DNA of 64,000 nucleotides, taken from positions 4,588,001 through 4,652,000 of the forward strand of contig JAZGTN010000037.1 of NCBI GenBank assembly GCA_037783415.1, in the 5' to 3' direction. Source of the DNA: Leptasterias polaris. Its lineage: Eukaryota > Echinodermata > Asteroidea > Forcipulatida > Asteriidae. Position numbers and translations under genes: made by a program. Below, in pieces: positions 30,107 through 44,167 of this stretch (positions are counted from its first letter, which is position 1; every line of letters begins with the position of its first letter). The notes beneath the pieces were generated by a model. That model had not been told where the DNA came from and did not search any database. It worked only from the letters and a program-made list of their open reading frames with translations.

Positions 30107-33100
30107 ACTAGACTTGAGGTGTTTGTGTACAAACACGAAGCTGTTCCGGTTTTCTGATTCTTAAACAAAATTTAACCCTTGTCTAACATTTACTGCTCAA
30201 ATGGTTTATAACTGAAAAGAAATTGAATATCGGTTGTGTAGTTCTTGAGATGTGGTCTCACTTCCGGTTGACCTGGAAGTAAAGGTCAACATGGGGTCAT
30301 GGTTACCCAAGGCTAATCTGCAATGCCTAAGGAGTCTATAACTGAAAAAAGTTTGAAAATCGGCTGTGTAACTCTTGAGATATGGTCCCACTTCCGGTTG
30401 ACCCGGAAGTAAAGGTCAACATGGGGTCACGGTTACCAAGGCTAATATCCCATGGCCAAGGAGTCTAGAACTGAATTTTTTTTTAAATCGGCTGTGTAGT
30501 TCTTGAAATATGGTCCCACTTCCGGTTGACCCGGAGGTAAAGGTCAACATGGGGTCACGGTTACCCAAGGCTTATCTGCAATGCCCAAAGAGTCTATAAC
30601 TGAAAAAAGTTTGAAAATCGGTTATGTAGTTCTTGAGATATGGTCCCACTTCAGGTTGACCCGGAAGTAAAGGCAACATGGGGTCACGGTTAGCCAAGGC
30701 TAATCTCCAATGCCCAAGGAATCTATAACTAAAAACAGTTTGAAAAACGGTTGTGTAGTTCTTGAGATATGGTCCCTTTTCCGGTTGACCCGGAAGTAAA
30801 GGTTTACATGAGGTCACGGTTATCCAAGGTTGATCTACAATGCCCAAGGAGTCTATAACTACAAACAGTTTGAAAAACGATTGTGTAGTTCTTGAGATAT
30901 GGTCCCACTTCCGGTTGACCCGGAAGTAAAGGTCAACATGGGTCACGGTTACCCAAGGCTTTTCGAGATACAGTGATCTCAAGATTGGCTAATTAAATAT
31001 TCACCTCACTGTAAATGGGCAAATTAATTCAGAATAATAATAAAAAATTACATTGAGAGTTAAGCTCATGTACTAAGCTTCAATTTGATATAGGATCTAA
31101 CTCTTTCATCATATTCGTACGCTTTAGGATATTAGGTCACATGCAAGGTTGTGTAAACAGGTTTTTTTACTTGAAATTTTGTTCATGAAACTGCTGTTAC
31201 ACGGGTCACCAACTGTTTCAGAAACAGTATGTTGACCAAAAATAACCGTGAATGCTCAGGCTTATACATAAGCCTGTGACGGTTACACGGTTAAGTGACA
31301 GATCTTACGGTTAAACGTTTACATTTATTTGTACGGTTCGAATAAACGTTGAAAAAATCACTTAAAAAGTGCCGCGTAATGCTGACCATAATAACTGTGA
31401 TCACGATTTTCACAGCACAATATCCCATAAAACACACACATATCATTCCCAATTTACAGACTCATAGTCTTTGTTATTTCATTACATCTGTGCGTGTAGC
31501 AATATTTGTGAGAAACATTGCACGCTGGGGGCGTTCCACAACAATTCGTGAATGCGCAGGCTTATACGTAAGCCTGTGACGGTTACACGGTTAAGTGACA
31601 GATCTTATGGTTAAACGTTTACATTTATTTGTACGGTTCGGATAAACGTTGAAAAAATCACTTAAAAAGTGCCGAGTAATGCTGACCATAATAACTGTGA
31701 TCACGATTTTCACAGCACAATATCCCATAAAACACACACTTATCATTCCCAATTTACAGACTCATAGTCTTTGTTATTTCATTACATCTGTGCGTGTAGC
31801 AATATTTGTGAGAAACATTGCACGCTAGGGGGCGTCCCACAACAATTCGTGAATGCGCAGGCTTATACGTAAGCCTGTGACGGTTACAGATCTTACGGTT
31901 ACAGATCTTACGGTTAAACGTTCACATTTGTACGGTTCGGGTAAACGTTGAAAAAATCACTTGAAAAGTGCTGCGAAATGCTGACCATAATAATTGCCAA
32001 ACACACCTATATCGTTTCCAATTTACAGGCTTAATTCTTTGTTATTTCATTACTTTGCGTGCGGCATTAGTTGAAAGAAACATTGAACGCTAGAGGGCGT
32101 TCCACAACAAATCGATTGCACGGTTACCCGGTTAACCAAATGATAATCCTGTTAAACGTTTAAATGTTTACGTTTACATTTAAATGCCGAGGCTTTGTAA
32201 GCCTGCCTGTGACGGTCACACGGTTAACCATCCGATCAACCGGTTGAACATCTACATTATTACGGTTCGGATAAATGTTGAAAAATCATCCTCAAAAGTG
32301 TCGCGAAATTTTGACCATAATAAATGTGAACGGTTACACATGTAACTGATCGTTTCAGAAATGATTACGAGTTTACTCAAAAATAACTGTAAATGCATGT
32401 AAACAAAATGATGTATTTAATTCGTAATCGTAACAATTTTTCTACCCTGAAATGCCAATCGAGTATGTTATATTTGTTTAGGCTAAAACAGTAAATTCAT
32501 ATGGGATACGATTGTATTGTAATTTTGTCTCTTCACACCCCCAAATCCAACACTGACCGTTTAGCCATGAAAAACGAATTTCTCTTTACCACACCTTTCC
32601 TCAATCAGCTCTTTTTATTGCTAAAACACTATCGTTTTCCGGCGAACGGGACCCAAGAGCAGACAAGTCTACACGCCGGATATTTCTCATAAAACACGGC
32701 ATAACAGGTTTCGTCGTCCACGCTAAAAAAAAACTTAATAACGACCTGCAGATCTGAGTGGTGGTACACGACGACATGAACCTCCCAGAGCTACAATCTT
32801 TTCAAAATTTGTTAATTTGACTGCTTTTCGTATTTAAACACATATAAAATTCTAGACAGAGTACCCATGGCGTTCAATTTGTCTGAGAATTTGGGTTTAT
32901 TTTCTACTGACAATGTTTTAATACGTTTTGATGCTTTTAAACTGAGCGTCAATCAAATCTTTCTTGTTTTAAGAAACATTTGTGTTATCTAAGACGTTTA
33001 ATTTGAGCTTAATTGAAAAAACAGTGTTTCTAGAAGTCGGATTTGTTTTCACTATCTCTGTTTGTTTTGTACATGGGCGAAAACGCGCAATAAATGACGT

Positions 33101-33429
33101 CATTGTGACGTCGTTCCACATTTTAGGCCGAAAAGCACATCTACAGTACCCAAAAAGTCTAAAACTGAAAAAAGTTTGACGATCGGTCGTCTACTTTTTG
33201 AGATAGAGTGCTCTAAAGTCTGGCTAATTAAATATTCACCTCGCTGTAAAGTGGCTAATTAATTAAGAATTTTAACATTTTTTACATTTAGAGTTAAGTT
33301 TATGTTCTAAGCTTCAATTTGATATATGTTTTAACTCTTTCGTATTTGCGCTCTAGGATATTAGGCTTAAAGAAAAAAACGTGTGCAAATGCTATGGGAT
33401 TTGAGTGGAAACAAAGAATAATAATAATA
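30107..33429. repeat. Satellite unit 6 (type B)
   Basis: It has six minisatellite monomers. CGGTTA subrepeats (about 31250-32290) include a pair spaced about 300 bp. B-type hairpin region near 32330-32350. The ATG at 32867 stops at codon 42 (TAA). CRE-like site 33095-33102. From about 32500 on it is nearly identical to unit 13. Confidence 0.9.
30200..30960. repeat. 130-bp minisatellite block, unit 6 (6 monomers)
   Basis: Six monomers; one has an eight-T run near 30476 in place of the usual A-rich GAAAAAAG segment. Confidence 0.9.
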
Positions 33430-36400
33430 ACTAGACTTGAGGTGTTCGTGTACAAACACGAAGCTGTTCCGGTTTTCTGATTCATAAACAAAATTTAACC
33501 CTTGTCTAACATTTACTGCTCAAATGGTTTATAACTGAAAAGAAATTGAATATCGGTTGTGTAGTTCTTGAGATGTGGTCTCACTTCCGGTTGACCTGGA
33601 AGTAAAGGTCAACATGGGGTCATGGTTACCCAAGGCTAATCTGCAATGCCCAAGGAGTCTATAACTGAAAAAAGTTTGAAAATCGGCTGTGTAACTCTTG
33701 AGATATGGTCCCACTTCCGGTCCCACTTCCGGTTGACCTATAGGTAAAGGTCAACATGGGGTCACGGTTACCCAAGGCTAGTCTTCAATGCCCACAAGTC
33801 TATAACTGAAAACAGTTTGAAAATCGGTTGTGTAAATCTTGAGATATGGTCCCACTTCCGGTTGACCCGTAGGTAAAGGTCAACATGGGGTCACGGTTAC
33901 CCAAGGCTAATCTTCAATGCCCAAGGAGTCTATAACTGAAAAAAGTTTGAAAATCGGTTGTGTAATTCTTGAGATATGGTCCCACTTCCGGTTGACCCGT
34001 TAGTAAAGGTCAACATGGGGTCACGGTTACCCAAGGCTAACCTTCAATGCCCTAGGAGTCTATCTGAAAAAAGTTTGAAAATCGGCTGTGTAATTCTTGA
34101 AATATGGTCCCACTTCCGGTTGACCCGTAGGTAAAGGTCAACATGGGGTCACGGTTACCCAAGGCTAATCTGCAATGCCCAAGGAGTCTATAACTGAAAA
34201 CAGTTTGAAAATCAGTTGTGTAATTCTTGAGATATGGTCCCACTTCCGGTTGACCTGGAAGTAAAGGTCAACATGGGGTCATGGTTACCCAAGGCTAATA
34301 TCCCATGCCCAAGGAGTCTAGAACTGAAAAAAGTTTTAAAATCGGCTGTGTAGTTCTTGAGATATGGTCCCACTTCCGGTTGACCCGGAAGTAAAGGTCA
34401 GCATGGGGTCACGGTTACCCAAGGCTAATTTCCAATGCCCAAGGAGTCTATAACTGAACAAAGTTTGAAAATCGGTTGTGTAGTTCTTTAGATATGGTCC
34501 CACTTCCGGTTGACCCATAGGTAAAGGTCAACATGGGGTCACGGTTACCCAAGGCTTTTCGAGATACAGTGATCTCAAGATTGGCTAATTAAATATTCAC
34601 CTCACTGTAAATGGGCAAATCAATTAAGAATAAAAAAAAATATTACATTGAGAGTTAAGTTCATGTACTAAGCTTCAATTTGATATAGGACCTAACTCTT
34701 TCATATTTGTATGCTTTAGGATAATAGGTCACATGCAAGGTTGTGTAAACAGGTTTTTTTACTTGAAATTTTGTTTATGAAACTGCTGTTACACGGGTCA
34801 CCAACTGTTTCAGAAACGGTATGTTGACCAAAAATAACCGTGAATGCTCAGGCTTATACATAAGCCTGTGACGGTTACACGGTTAAGAGACAGATCTTAC
34901 GGTTAAACGTTTACATTTATTTGTACGGTTCGAATAAACGTTGAAAAAATTCACTTAAAAAGTGCCGCGTAATGCTGACCATAATAATTGCCAAACACAC
35001 CTATATCGTTTCCAATTTACACCTATATCGTTTCCAATTTACACCTATATCGTTTCTGTGATTACGGTTTTCACAGCACAATATCCCATAAAACACACAC
35101 ACAAATCATTCCAATTTACAGACTCGTAGTCTTTGTTATTTCATTACATCTGTGCATGTAGCAATATTTGTGAGAAACATTGCACGCTAGGGGGCGTTCC
35201 ACAAAAATTCGTGAATGCGCAGGCTTATACGTAAGCCTGTGACGGTTACACGATTAAGTGACAGATCTTACGGTTAAACGTTCACATTTGTACGGTTCGG
35301 ATAAACGTTGAAAAATTCACTTGAAAAGTGCTGCGAAATGCTGACCATAATAATTGCCAAACACACCTATATCGTTTCCAATTTACAGGTTTAATTCTTT
35401 GTTATTTCATTACTTTGCGTGTGGCATTAGTTGAAAGAAACATTGAACGCTAGAGGGCGTTCCACAACAAATCGATTGCACAGTTACCCGGTTAACCAAA
35501 CAATAATCCTGTTAAACGTTTAAGTTTACATTTAAATGCTGAGGCTTTGTAAGCCTGCCTGTGACGGTCACACGGTTAACCATCCAATCAACCGGTTGAA
35601 CATCTACATTATTACGGTTCGGATAAATGGTGAAAAATCATCTTCAAAAAGTGTCGCGAAATTTTGACCATAATAAATGTGAACAACCGTTCACATTTAT
35701 TATGGTCGTTTCAGAAATTATTACGAGTTTACTAAAAATTAACTGTAAATGCATGTAAACAAAAATGATGTTGTATTTAATTCGTAATCGTAAAAATTGT
35801 TCTACCCTGAAATGCCAATCGAGTATGTTATATTTGTTTAGGCTAAAACAGTCAATTCATATGGGATACGATTGTATTGTAATTTTGTCTCTTCCACAAC
35901 CCCAAATCCAACACTGACCGTTTAGCCATGAAAAACTATTTTCTCTTTACCACTCCTTTCCTCAATCAGCTTTTTATTGCCTTATTGCAAGGGCCATCAA
36001 GTTTTGTAACTGATACATCGCGGTTTCCTGAAGTAATGCCTTTGCACAAGAAATGTTAAACATATCGTTTTCCCGGCGAACGGGACCTAAGCGCATACAA
36101 GTTTGCCACCCCAAATTATGGACAAGAACACGGCACTCGTATTCTTTACGTCCACGGTGAAATCTGAATAACTATCTGACTACACGACGATCGACGACGC
36201 TGCGCTGATAGCAAGACAAATTCTTTTCGATTCTTGTGAATGAACGTTGACTTGTGTCAGTCGGCGACAGGAATGATGACTCTATGTATATTCTACATAA
36301 ACGTCTACAACACGGGTCATAAATGGGTTTAGGGCTTGAACGAATCTAGGAAACCCTAGAAAGATTGAGGGCGCTATACGAGTTTAACGGTGCGGGTTTT

Positions 36401-37036
36401 TTTACTTAAAAAAAAATGGAAAAAAATTACTTTGTCGTTAATAAACACATATCAAATTCAAGTCAGAGTACCCATGGCGTTCAATTTGCCTGATAATTTT
36501 GGTTTTTTTTTCTACTGACAATGTTTTAATAAGTTTTGATGCTTTTAAACTGATCGTCTATAAAACCTTTCTTGTTTTAAGAAACATTTGTGAATCCAGG
36601 ACGTTAAAGTTGAGCTTAATTGAAAAAACTGTGTTTCTAGAAGTCGGATTTGTTTTCACTATCTCCATGTGTTTTGTACACGGGCGAAAATGCGCAATAA
36701 ATGACGTCATTGTGACGTCGTTCCACATTTTAGGCCGAAAAGCACATCTACAGTACCCAAGAAGTCTAAAACTGAAAAAAGTTTGACGATCGGTCGTCTA
36801 CTTTTTGAGATACAGTGCTCTAAAGTCTGGCTAATTAAATATTCACCTCGCTGTAAAGTGGCTAATTAATTAAGAATTTTAACATTTTTTACATTTAGAG
36901 TTAAGTTTATGTTCTAAGCTTCAATTTGATATATGATTTAACTCTTTCGTATTTGCGCTCTAGGATATTAGGCTTAAAGAAAAAAACGTGTGCAAATGCT
37001 ATGGGATTTGAGTGGAAACAAAGAATAATAATAATA
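33430..37036. repeat. Satellite unit 7 (type A)
   Basis: It has eight minisatellite monomers, including the doubled CCCACTTCCGGT insertion near 33711 shared with units 1, 4, 9 and 11. CGGTTA subrepeats at about 34845-35635, one fewer than in most A units. Perfect A-type hairpin at 35668-35705. The ATG at 36474 loses frame at a 9-T run. CRE-like site 36702-36709. Confidence 0.9.
33525..34555. repeat. 130-bp minisatellite block, unit 7 (8 monomers)
   Basis: Eight monomers. The last five closely match those of units 1, 9 and 12, including an AGCATGGGG variant near 34400. Confidence 0.9.
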
Positions 37037-40000
37037 ACTAGACATGAAGTGTTTGTGTACAAACACGAAGCTGTTCCGGTTTTCTGATTCATAAACAAAA
37101 TTTAACCCTTGTCTAACATTTACTGCTCAAATGGTTTATAACTGAAAAGAAATTGAATATCGGTTGTGTAGTTCTTGAGATATGGTCTTACTTCCGGTTG
37201 ACCCGGAGGTAAAGGTCAACATGAGGTCACGGTTATCAAGTTTGATCTACAATGCCCAAGGAGTTTATAACTGAAAAAAGTTTGAAAATCGGTTGTGTAA
37301 TTCTTGAGATATGGTCCCACTTCCGGTTGACCCGGAGGTAAAGGTCAACATGAGGTCACGGTTACCCAAGGCTTATCTGCAATGCCCAAGGAGTCTATAA
37401 CTGAAAAAAGTTTGAAAATCGGTTATGTAGTTCTTGAGATATGGTCCCTTTTCCGGTTGACCCGGAAGTAAAGGTTTACATGAGGTCACGGTTATCCAAG
37501 GTTGATCTACAATGCCCAAGGAGTCTATAACTACAAACAGTTTGAAAAACGATTGTGTAGTTCTTGAGATATGGTCCCACTTCCGGTTGACCCGGAAGTA
37601 AAGGTCAACATGGGTTCACGGTTACCCAAGGCTTTTCGAGATACAGTGATCTCAAGATTGGCTAATTAAATATTCACCTCACTGTAAATGGGCAAATTAA
37701 TTCAGAATAAAAAAAAAAATTACATTGAGAGTTAAGCTCATGTACTAAGCTTCAATTTGATATAGGATCTAACTCTTTCATATTTGTACGCTTTAGGATA
37801 TTAGGTCACATGCAAGGTTGTGTAAACAGGTTTTTTTTGCTTGAAATTTTGTTCATGAAACTGCTGTTACACGGGTCACCAACTGTTTCAGAAACGGTAT
37901 GTTGACCAAAAATAACCGTGAATGCTCGGGCTTATACATAAGCCTGTGACGGTTACACGGTTAAGTGACAGATCTTACGGTTAAACGTTTACATTTATTT
38001 GTACGGTTCGGATAAACGTTGAAAAAATCACTTAAAAAGTGCCGCGTAATGCTGACCATAATAACTGTGATCACGATTTTCACAGCACAATATCCCATAA
38101 AACACACACATATCATTCCCAATTTACAGACTCATAGTCTTTGTTATTTCATTACATCTGTGCGTGTAGCAATATTTGTGAGAAACATTGCACGCTGGGG
38201 GCGTTCCACAACAATTCGTGAATGCGCAGGCTTATACGTAAGCCTGTGACGGTTACACGGTTAAGTGACAGATCTTATGGTTAAACGTTTACATTTATTT
38301 GTACGGTTCGGATAAACGTTGAAAAAATCACTTAAAAAGTGCCGAGTAATGCTGACCATAATAACTGTGATCACGATTTTCACAGCACAATATCCCATAA
38401 AACACACACTTATCATTCCCAATTTACTCATAGTCTTTGTTATTTCATTACATCTGTGCGTGTAGCAATATTTGTGAGAAACATTGCACGCTAGGGGGCG
38501 TTCCACAACAATTCGTGAATGCGCAGGCTTATACGTAAGCCTGTGACGGTTACACGATTAAGTGACAGATGTTACGGTTAAACGTTCACATTTGTACGGT
38601 TCGGGTAAACGTTGAAAAAATCACTTGAAAAGTGCTGCGAAATGCTGACCATAATAATTGCCAAACACACCTATATCGTTTCCAATTTACAGGCTTAATT
38701 CTTTGTTATATCATTACTTTGCGTGCGGCATTAGTTGAAAGAAACATTGAACGCTAGAGGGCGTTCCACAACAAATCGATTGCACGGTTACCCGGTTAAC
38801 CAAATGATAATCCTGTTAAACGTTTAAATGTTTACGTTTACATTTAAATGCCGAGGCTTTGTAAGCCTGCCTGTGACGGTCACACGGTTAACCATCCGAT
38901 CAACCGGTTGAACATCTACATTATTACGGTTCGGATAAATGTTGAAAAATCATCCTCAAAAGTGTCGCGAAATTTTGACCATAATAAATGTGAACGGTTA
39001 CACATGTAACTGATCGTTTCAGAAATGATTACGAGTTTACTAAAAAATAACTGTAAATGCATGTAAACAAAATGATGTTGTATTTAATTCGTAATCGTAA
39101 CAATTTTTCTACCCTGAAATGCCAATCGAGTATGTTATATTTGTTTAGGCTGAAACAGTAAATTCATATGGGATACGATTGTATTGTAATTTTGTCTCTT
39201 CCACAACCCCAAATCCAACACTGACCGTTTAGCCATGAAAAACGATTTTCTCTTTACCACTCCTTTCCTCAATCAGCTTTTTATTGCCTTATTGCAAGGG
39301 CCATCAAGTTGTGTAACTGATACATCGCGGTTTCCTGAAGTAATGCCTTTGCACAAGAAATGTTAAACATATCGTTTTCCCGGCGAACGGGACCTAAGCG
39401 CATACAAGTTTGCCACCCCAAACCATGGACAAGAACACGGCACTCATATTCTTTACGTCCACGGTGAAATCTGAATAACTATCTGACTACACGACGACGA
39501 CGCTGCGCTGATAGCAAGACAAATTCTTTTCGATTCTTGTGAATGAACGTAGACTTGTGTCAGTCGGCGACAGGAATGATGACTCTATGTATATTCTACA
39601 TAAACGTCTACAACACGGGTCATAAATGGGTTTAGGGCTTGAACGAATCTAGGAAACCCTAGAAAGATTGAGGGCGCTATACGAGTTTAACGGTGCGTTT
39701 TTTTTTACTTAAAAAAAAATGGAAAAAAAATTACTTTGTCGTTAATAAACACATATCAAATTCAAGTCAGAGTACCCATGGCGTTCAATTTGCCTGATAA
39801 TTTTGGGTTTTTTTTCTACTGACAATGTTTTAATAACTTTTGATGCTTTTAAACTGATCGTCTATAAAACCTTTCTTGTTTTAAGAAACATTTGTGAATC
39901 CAGGACGTTAAAGTTGAGCTTAATTGAAAAAACTGTGTTTCTAGAAGTCGGATTTGTTTTCACTATCTCCATTTGTTTTGTACACGGGCGAAAATGCGCA

Positions 40001-40331
40001 ATAAATGACGTCATTGTGACGTCGTTCCACATTTTAGGCCGAAAAGCACATCTACAGTACCCAAGAAGTCTAAAACTGAAAAAAGTTTGACGATCGGTCG
40101 TCTACTTTTTGAGATAGAGTGCTCTAAAGTCTGGCTAATTAAATATTCACCTCGCTGTAAAGTGGCTAATTAATTAAGAATTTTAACATTTTTTACATTT
40201 AGAGTTTAATTCATGTACTAAGCTTCAATTTGATATAATGATCTCACTCTTTCGTATTACGCTCTAGGATATTAGGCTTAAAGAAAAAAACGTGTGCAAA
40301 TGCTATGGGATTTGAGTGGAAACAAAGAATA
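37037..40331. repeat. Satellite unit 8 (B-to-A recombinant)
   Basis: It has four minisatellite monomers and CGGTTA subrepeats at about 37915-38945 with a roughly 300-bp duplicate. B-type sequence, including GTTACACATGTAAC near 38998, runs to about 39110. A-type sequence starts by about 39200 (TCTTCCACAACCCC). The ATG at 39778 loses frame at the T-run. CRE-like site 40006-40013. The AAT tract is nearly lost at the end. Confidence 0.88.
37130..37632. repeat. 130-bp minisatellite block, unit 8 (4 monomers)
   Basis: Four monomers that look like a short selection of variants from longer B-type blocks. Confidence 0.9.
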
Positions 40332-43300
40332 ACTAGACTTGAGGTGTTTGTGTACAAACACGAAGCTGTTCCGGTTTTCTGATTCATAAACAAAATTTTA
40401 CCCTTGTCTAACATTTACTGCTCAAATGGTTTATAACTGAAAAGAAATTGAATATCGGTTGTTTTGTTCTTGAGATGTGGTCTCACTTCCGGTTGACCTG
40501 GAAGTAAAGGTCATCATGGGGTCATGGTTACCCAAGGCTAATCTGCAATGCCCAAGGAGTCTATAACTGAAAAAAGTTTGAAAATCGGCTGTGTAACTCT
40601 TGAGATATGGTCCCACTTCCGGTCCCACTTCCGGTTGACCTATAGGTAAAGGTCAACATGGGGTCACGGTTACCCAAGGCTAGTCTTCAATGCCCACAAG
40701 TCTATAACTGAAAACAGTTTGAAAATCGGTTGTGTAAATCTTGAGATATGGTCCCACTTCCGGTTGACCCGTAGGTAAAGGTCAACATGGGGTCACGGTT
40801 ACCCAAGGCTAATCTTCAATGCCCAAGGAGTCTATAACTGAAAAAAGTTTGAAAATCGGTTGTGTAATTCTTGAGATATGGTCCCACTTCCGGTTGACCC
40901 TTAGGTAAAGGTCAACATGGGGTCACGGTTACCCAAGGCTAACCTTCAATGCCCTAGGAGTCTATAACTGAAAAAAGTTTGAAAATCGGCTGTGTAATTC
41001 TTGAAATATGGTCCCACTTCCGGTTGACCCGTAGGTAAAGGTCAACATGGGGTCACGGTTACCCAAGGCTAATCTGCAATGCCCAAGGAGTCTATAACTG
41101 AAAACAGTTTGAAAATCAGTTGTGTAATTGAGATATGGTCCCACTTCCGGTTGACCTGGAAGTAAAGGTCAACATGGGGTCATGGTTACCCAAGGCTAAT
41201 ATCCCATGCCCAAGGAGTCTAGAACTGAAAAAAGTTTTAAAATCGGCTGTGTAGTTCTTGAGATATGGTCCCACTTCCGGTTGACCCGGAAGTAAAGGTC
41301 AGCATGGGGTCACGGTTACCCAAGGCTAATTTCCAATGCCCAAGGAGTCTATAACTGAACAAAGTTTGAAAATCGGTTGTGTAGTTCTTTAGATATGGTC
41401 CCACTTCCGGTTGACCCATAGGTAAAGGTCAACATGGGGTCACGGTTACCCAAGGCTTTTCGAGATACAGTGATCTCAAGATTGGCTAATTAAATATTCA
41501 CCTCACTGTAAATGGGCAAATCAATTAAGAATAAAAAAAAATATTACATTGAGAGTTAAGTTCATGTACTAAGCTTCAATTTGATATAGGACCTAACTCT
41601 TTCATATTTGTATGCTTTAGGATAATAGGTCACATGCAAGGTTGTGTAAACAGGTTTTTTTACTTGAAATTTTGTTTATGAAACTGCTGTTACACGGGTC
41701 ACCAACTGTTTCAGAAACGGTATGTTGACCAAAAATAACCGTGAATGCTCAGGCTTATACATAAGCCTGTGACGGTTACACGGTTAAGAGACAGATCTTA
41801 CGGTTAAACGTTTACATTTATTTGTACGGTTCGAATAAACGTTGAAAAAATCACTTAAAAAGTGCCGCGTAATGCTGACCATAATAATTGCCAAACACAC
41901 CTATATCGTTTCCAATTTACACCTATATCGTTTCCAATTTACACCTATATCGTTTCTGTGATTACGGTTTTCACAGCACAATATCCCATAAAACACACAC
42001 ACAAATCATTCCAATTTACAGACTCGTAGTCTTTGTTATTTCATTACATCTGTGCATGTAGCAATATTTGTGAGAAACATTGCACGCTAGGGGGCGTTCC
42101 ACAAAAATTCGTGAATGCGCAGGCTTATACGTAAGCCTGTGACGGTTACACGATTAAGTGACAGATCTTACGGTTAAACGTTCACATTTGTACGGTTCGG
42201 ATAAACGTTGAAAAATTCACTTGAAAAGTGCTGCAAAATGCTGACCATAATAATTGCCACACACACCCAATACTTTGTGTGCGGCATTAGTTGCAAGAAA
42301 CATTGAACGCTAGAGGGCGTTCCACAACAATTCATAAATGCGCAGGCTTATACGTAAGCCTGTGACGGTTACACGGTTAAGTGACAGATCTTACGGCTAA
42401 ACGTTCACATTTGTACGGTTCGGATAAACGTTGAAAAATTCACTTGAAAAGTGCTGCGAAATGCTGACCATAATAATTGCCAAACACACCTATATCGTTT
42501 CCAATTTACAGGTTTAATTCTTTGTTATTTCATTACTTTGCGTGTGGCATTAGTTGAAAGAAACATTGAACGCTAGAGGGCGTTCCACAACAAATCGATT
42601 GCACAGTTACCCGGTTAACCAAACAATAATCCTGTTAAACGTTTAAATGTTTACGTTTACATTTAAATGCTGAGGCTTTGTAAGCCTGCCTGTGACGGTC
42701 ACACGGTTAACCATCCAATCAACCGGTTGAACATCTACATTATTACGGTTCGGATAAATGTTGAAAAATCATCTTCAAAAAGTGTCGCGAAATTTTGACC
42801 ATAATAAATGTGAACAACCGTTCACATTTATTATGGTCGTTTCAGAAATTATTACGAGTTTACTAAAAATTAACTGTAAATGCATGTAAACAAAAATGAT
42901 GTTGTATTTAATTCGTAATCGTAAAAATTGTTCTACCCTGAAATGCCAATCGAGTATGTTATATTTGTTTAGGCTAAAACAGTCAATTCATATGGGATAC
43001 GATTGTATTGTAATTTTGTCTCTTCCACAACCCCAAATCCAACACTGACCGTTTAGCCATGAAAAACGATTTTCTCTTTACCACTCCTTTCCTCAATCAG
43101 CTTTTTATTGCCTTATTGCAAGGGCCATCAAGTTTTGTAACTGATACATCGCGGTTTCCTGAAGTAATGCCTTTGCACAAGAAATGTTAAACATATCGTT
43201 TTCCCGGCGAACGGGACCTAAGCGCATACAAGTTTGCCACCCCAAATTATGGACAAGAACACGGCACTCGTATTCTTTACGTCCACGGTGAAATCTGAAT

Positions 43301-44167
43301 AACTATCTGACTACACGACGATCGACGACGCTGCGCTGATAGCAAGACAAATTCTTTTCGATTCTTGTGAATGAACGTTGACTTGTGTCAGTCGGCGACA
43401 GGAATGATGACTCTATGTATATTCTACATAAACGTCTCCAACACGGGTCATAAATGGGTTTAGGGCTTGAACGAATCTAGGAAACCCTAGAAAGATTGAG
43501 GGCGCTATACGAGTTTAACGGTGCGTATTTTTTTACTTAAAATAAAACGGAAAAAATTTACTCTGTCGTTAATAAACACATATCAAATTCAAGTCAGAGT
43601 ACCCATGGCGTTCAATTTGCCTGATAATTTTGGTTTTTTTTTCTACTGACAATGTTTTAATAAGTTTTGATGCTTTTAAACTGATCGTCTATAAAACCTT
43701 TCTTGTTTTAAGAAACATTTGTGAATCCAGGACGTTAAAGTTGAGCTTAATTGAAAAAACTGTGTTTCTAGAAGTCGGATTTGTTTTCACTATCTCCATT
43801 TGTTTTGTACACGGGCGAAAACGCGCAATAAATGACGTCATTGTGACGTCGTTCCACATTTTAGGCCGAAAAGCACATCTACAGTACCCAAGAAGTCTAA
43901 AACTGAAAAAAGTTTGACGATCGGTCGTCTACTTTTTGAGATAGAGTGCTCTAAAGTCTGGCTAATTAAATATTCACCTCGCTGTAAAGTGGCTAATTAA
44001 TTAAGAATTTTAAAATTTTTTACATTTAGAGTTAAGTTTATGTTCTAAGCTTCAATTTGATATATGTTTTAACTCTTTCGTATTTGCGCTCTAGGATATT
44101 AGGCTTAAAGAAAAAAACGTGTGCAAATGCTATGGGATTTGAGTGGAAACAAAGAATAATAATAATA
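40332..44167. repeat. Satellite unit 9 (type A)
   Basis: It has eight minisatellite monomers; the leader and first monomer match units 1 and 11 (TTGTTTTGTTCTTG variant). CGGTTA subrepeats at about 41745-42750. Perfect A-type hairpin at 42799-42836. The ATG at 43605 loses frame at a 9-T run. CRE-like site 43833-43840. Confidence 0.9.
40430..41457. repeat. 130-bp minisatellite block, unit 9 (8 monomers)
   Basis: Eight monomers, near-identical to unit 7. One monomer has lost several bases of the TTCTTGAG segment near 41129. Confidence 0.9.

Noticed and set aside
30572..30982. Minus-strand frames of 60-136 codons with repeated MGPYLKNYTTDFQT and LGNRDPMLTFT phrases, seen in almost every minisatellite block
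   Set aside because: They are translations of the 130-bp tandem monomer. Since 130 is not a multiple of three the frame shifts at each copy, and the open stretches are a by-product of low stop density, not a gene.
31349..31579. 76-codon frame MKKSLKKCRVMLTI... repeated in B-type units
   Set aside because: It crosses subrepeat boundaries, starts at a non-ATG codon and has no family resemblance. Its presence in several units follows from their near-identity.
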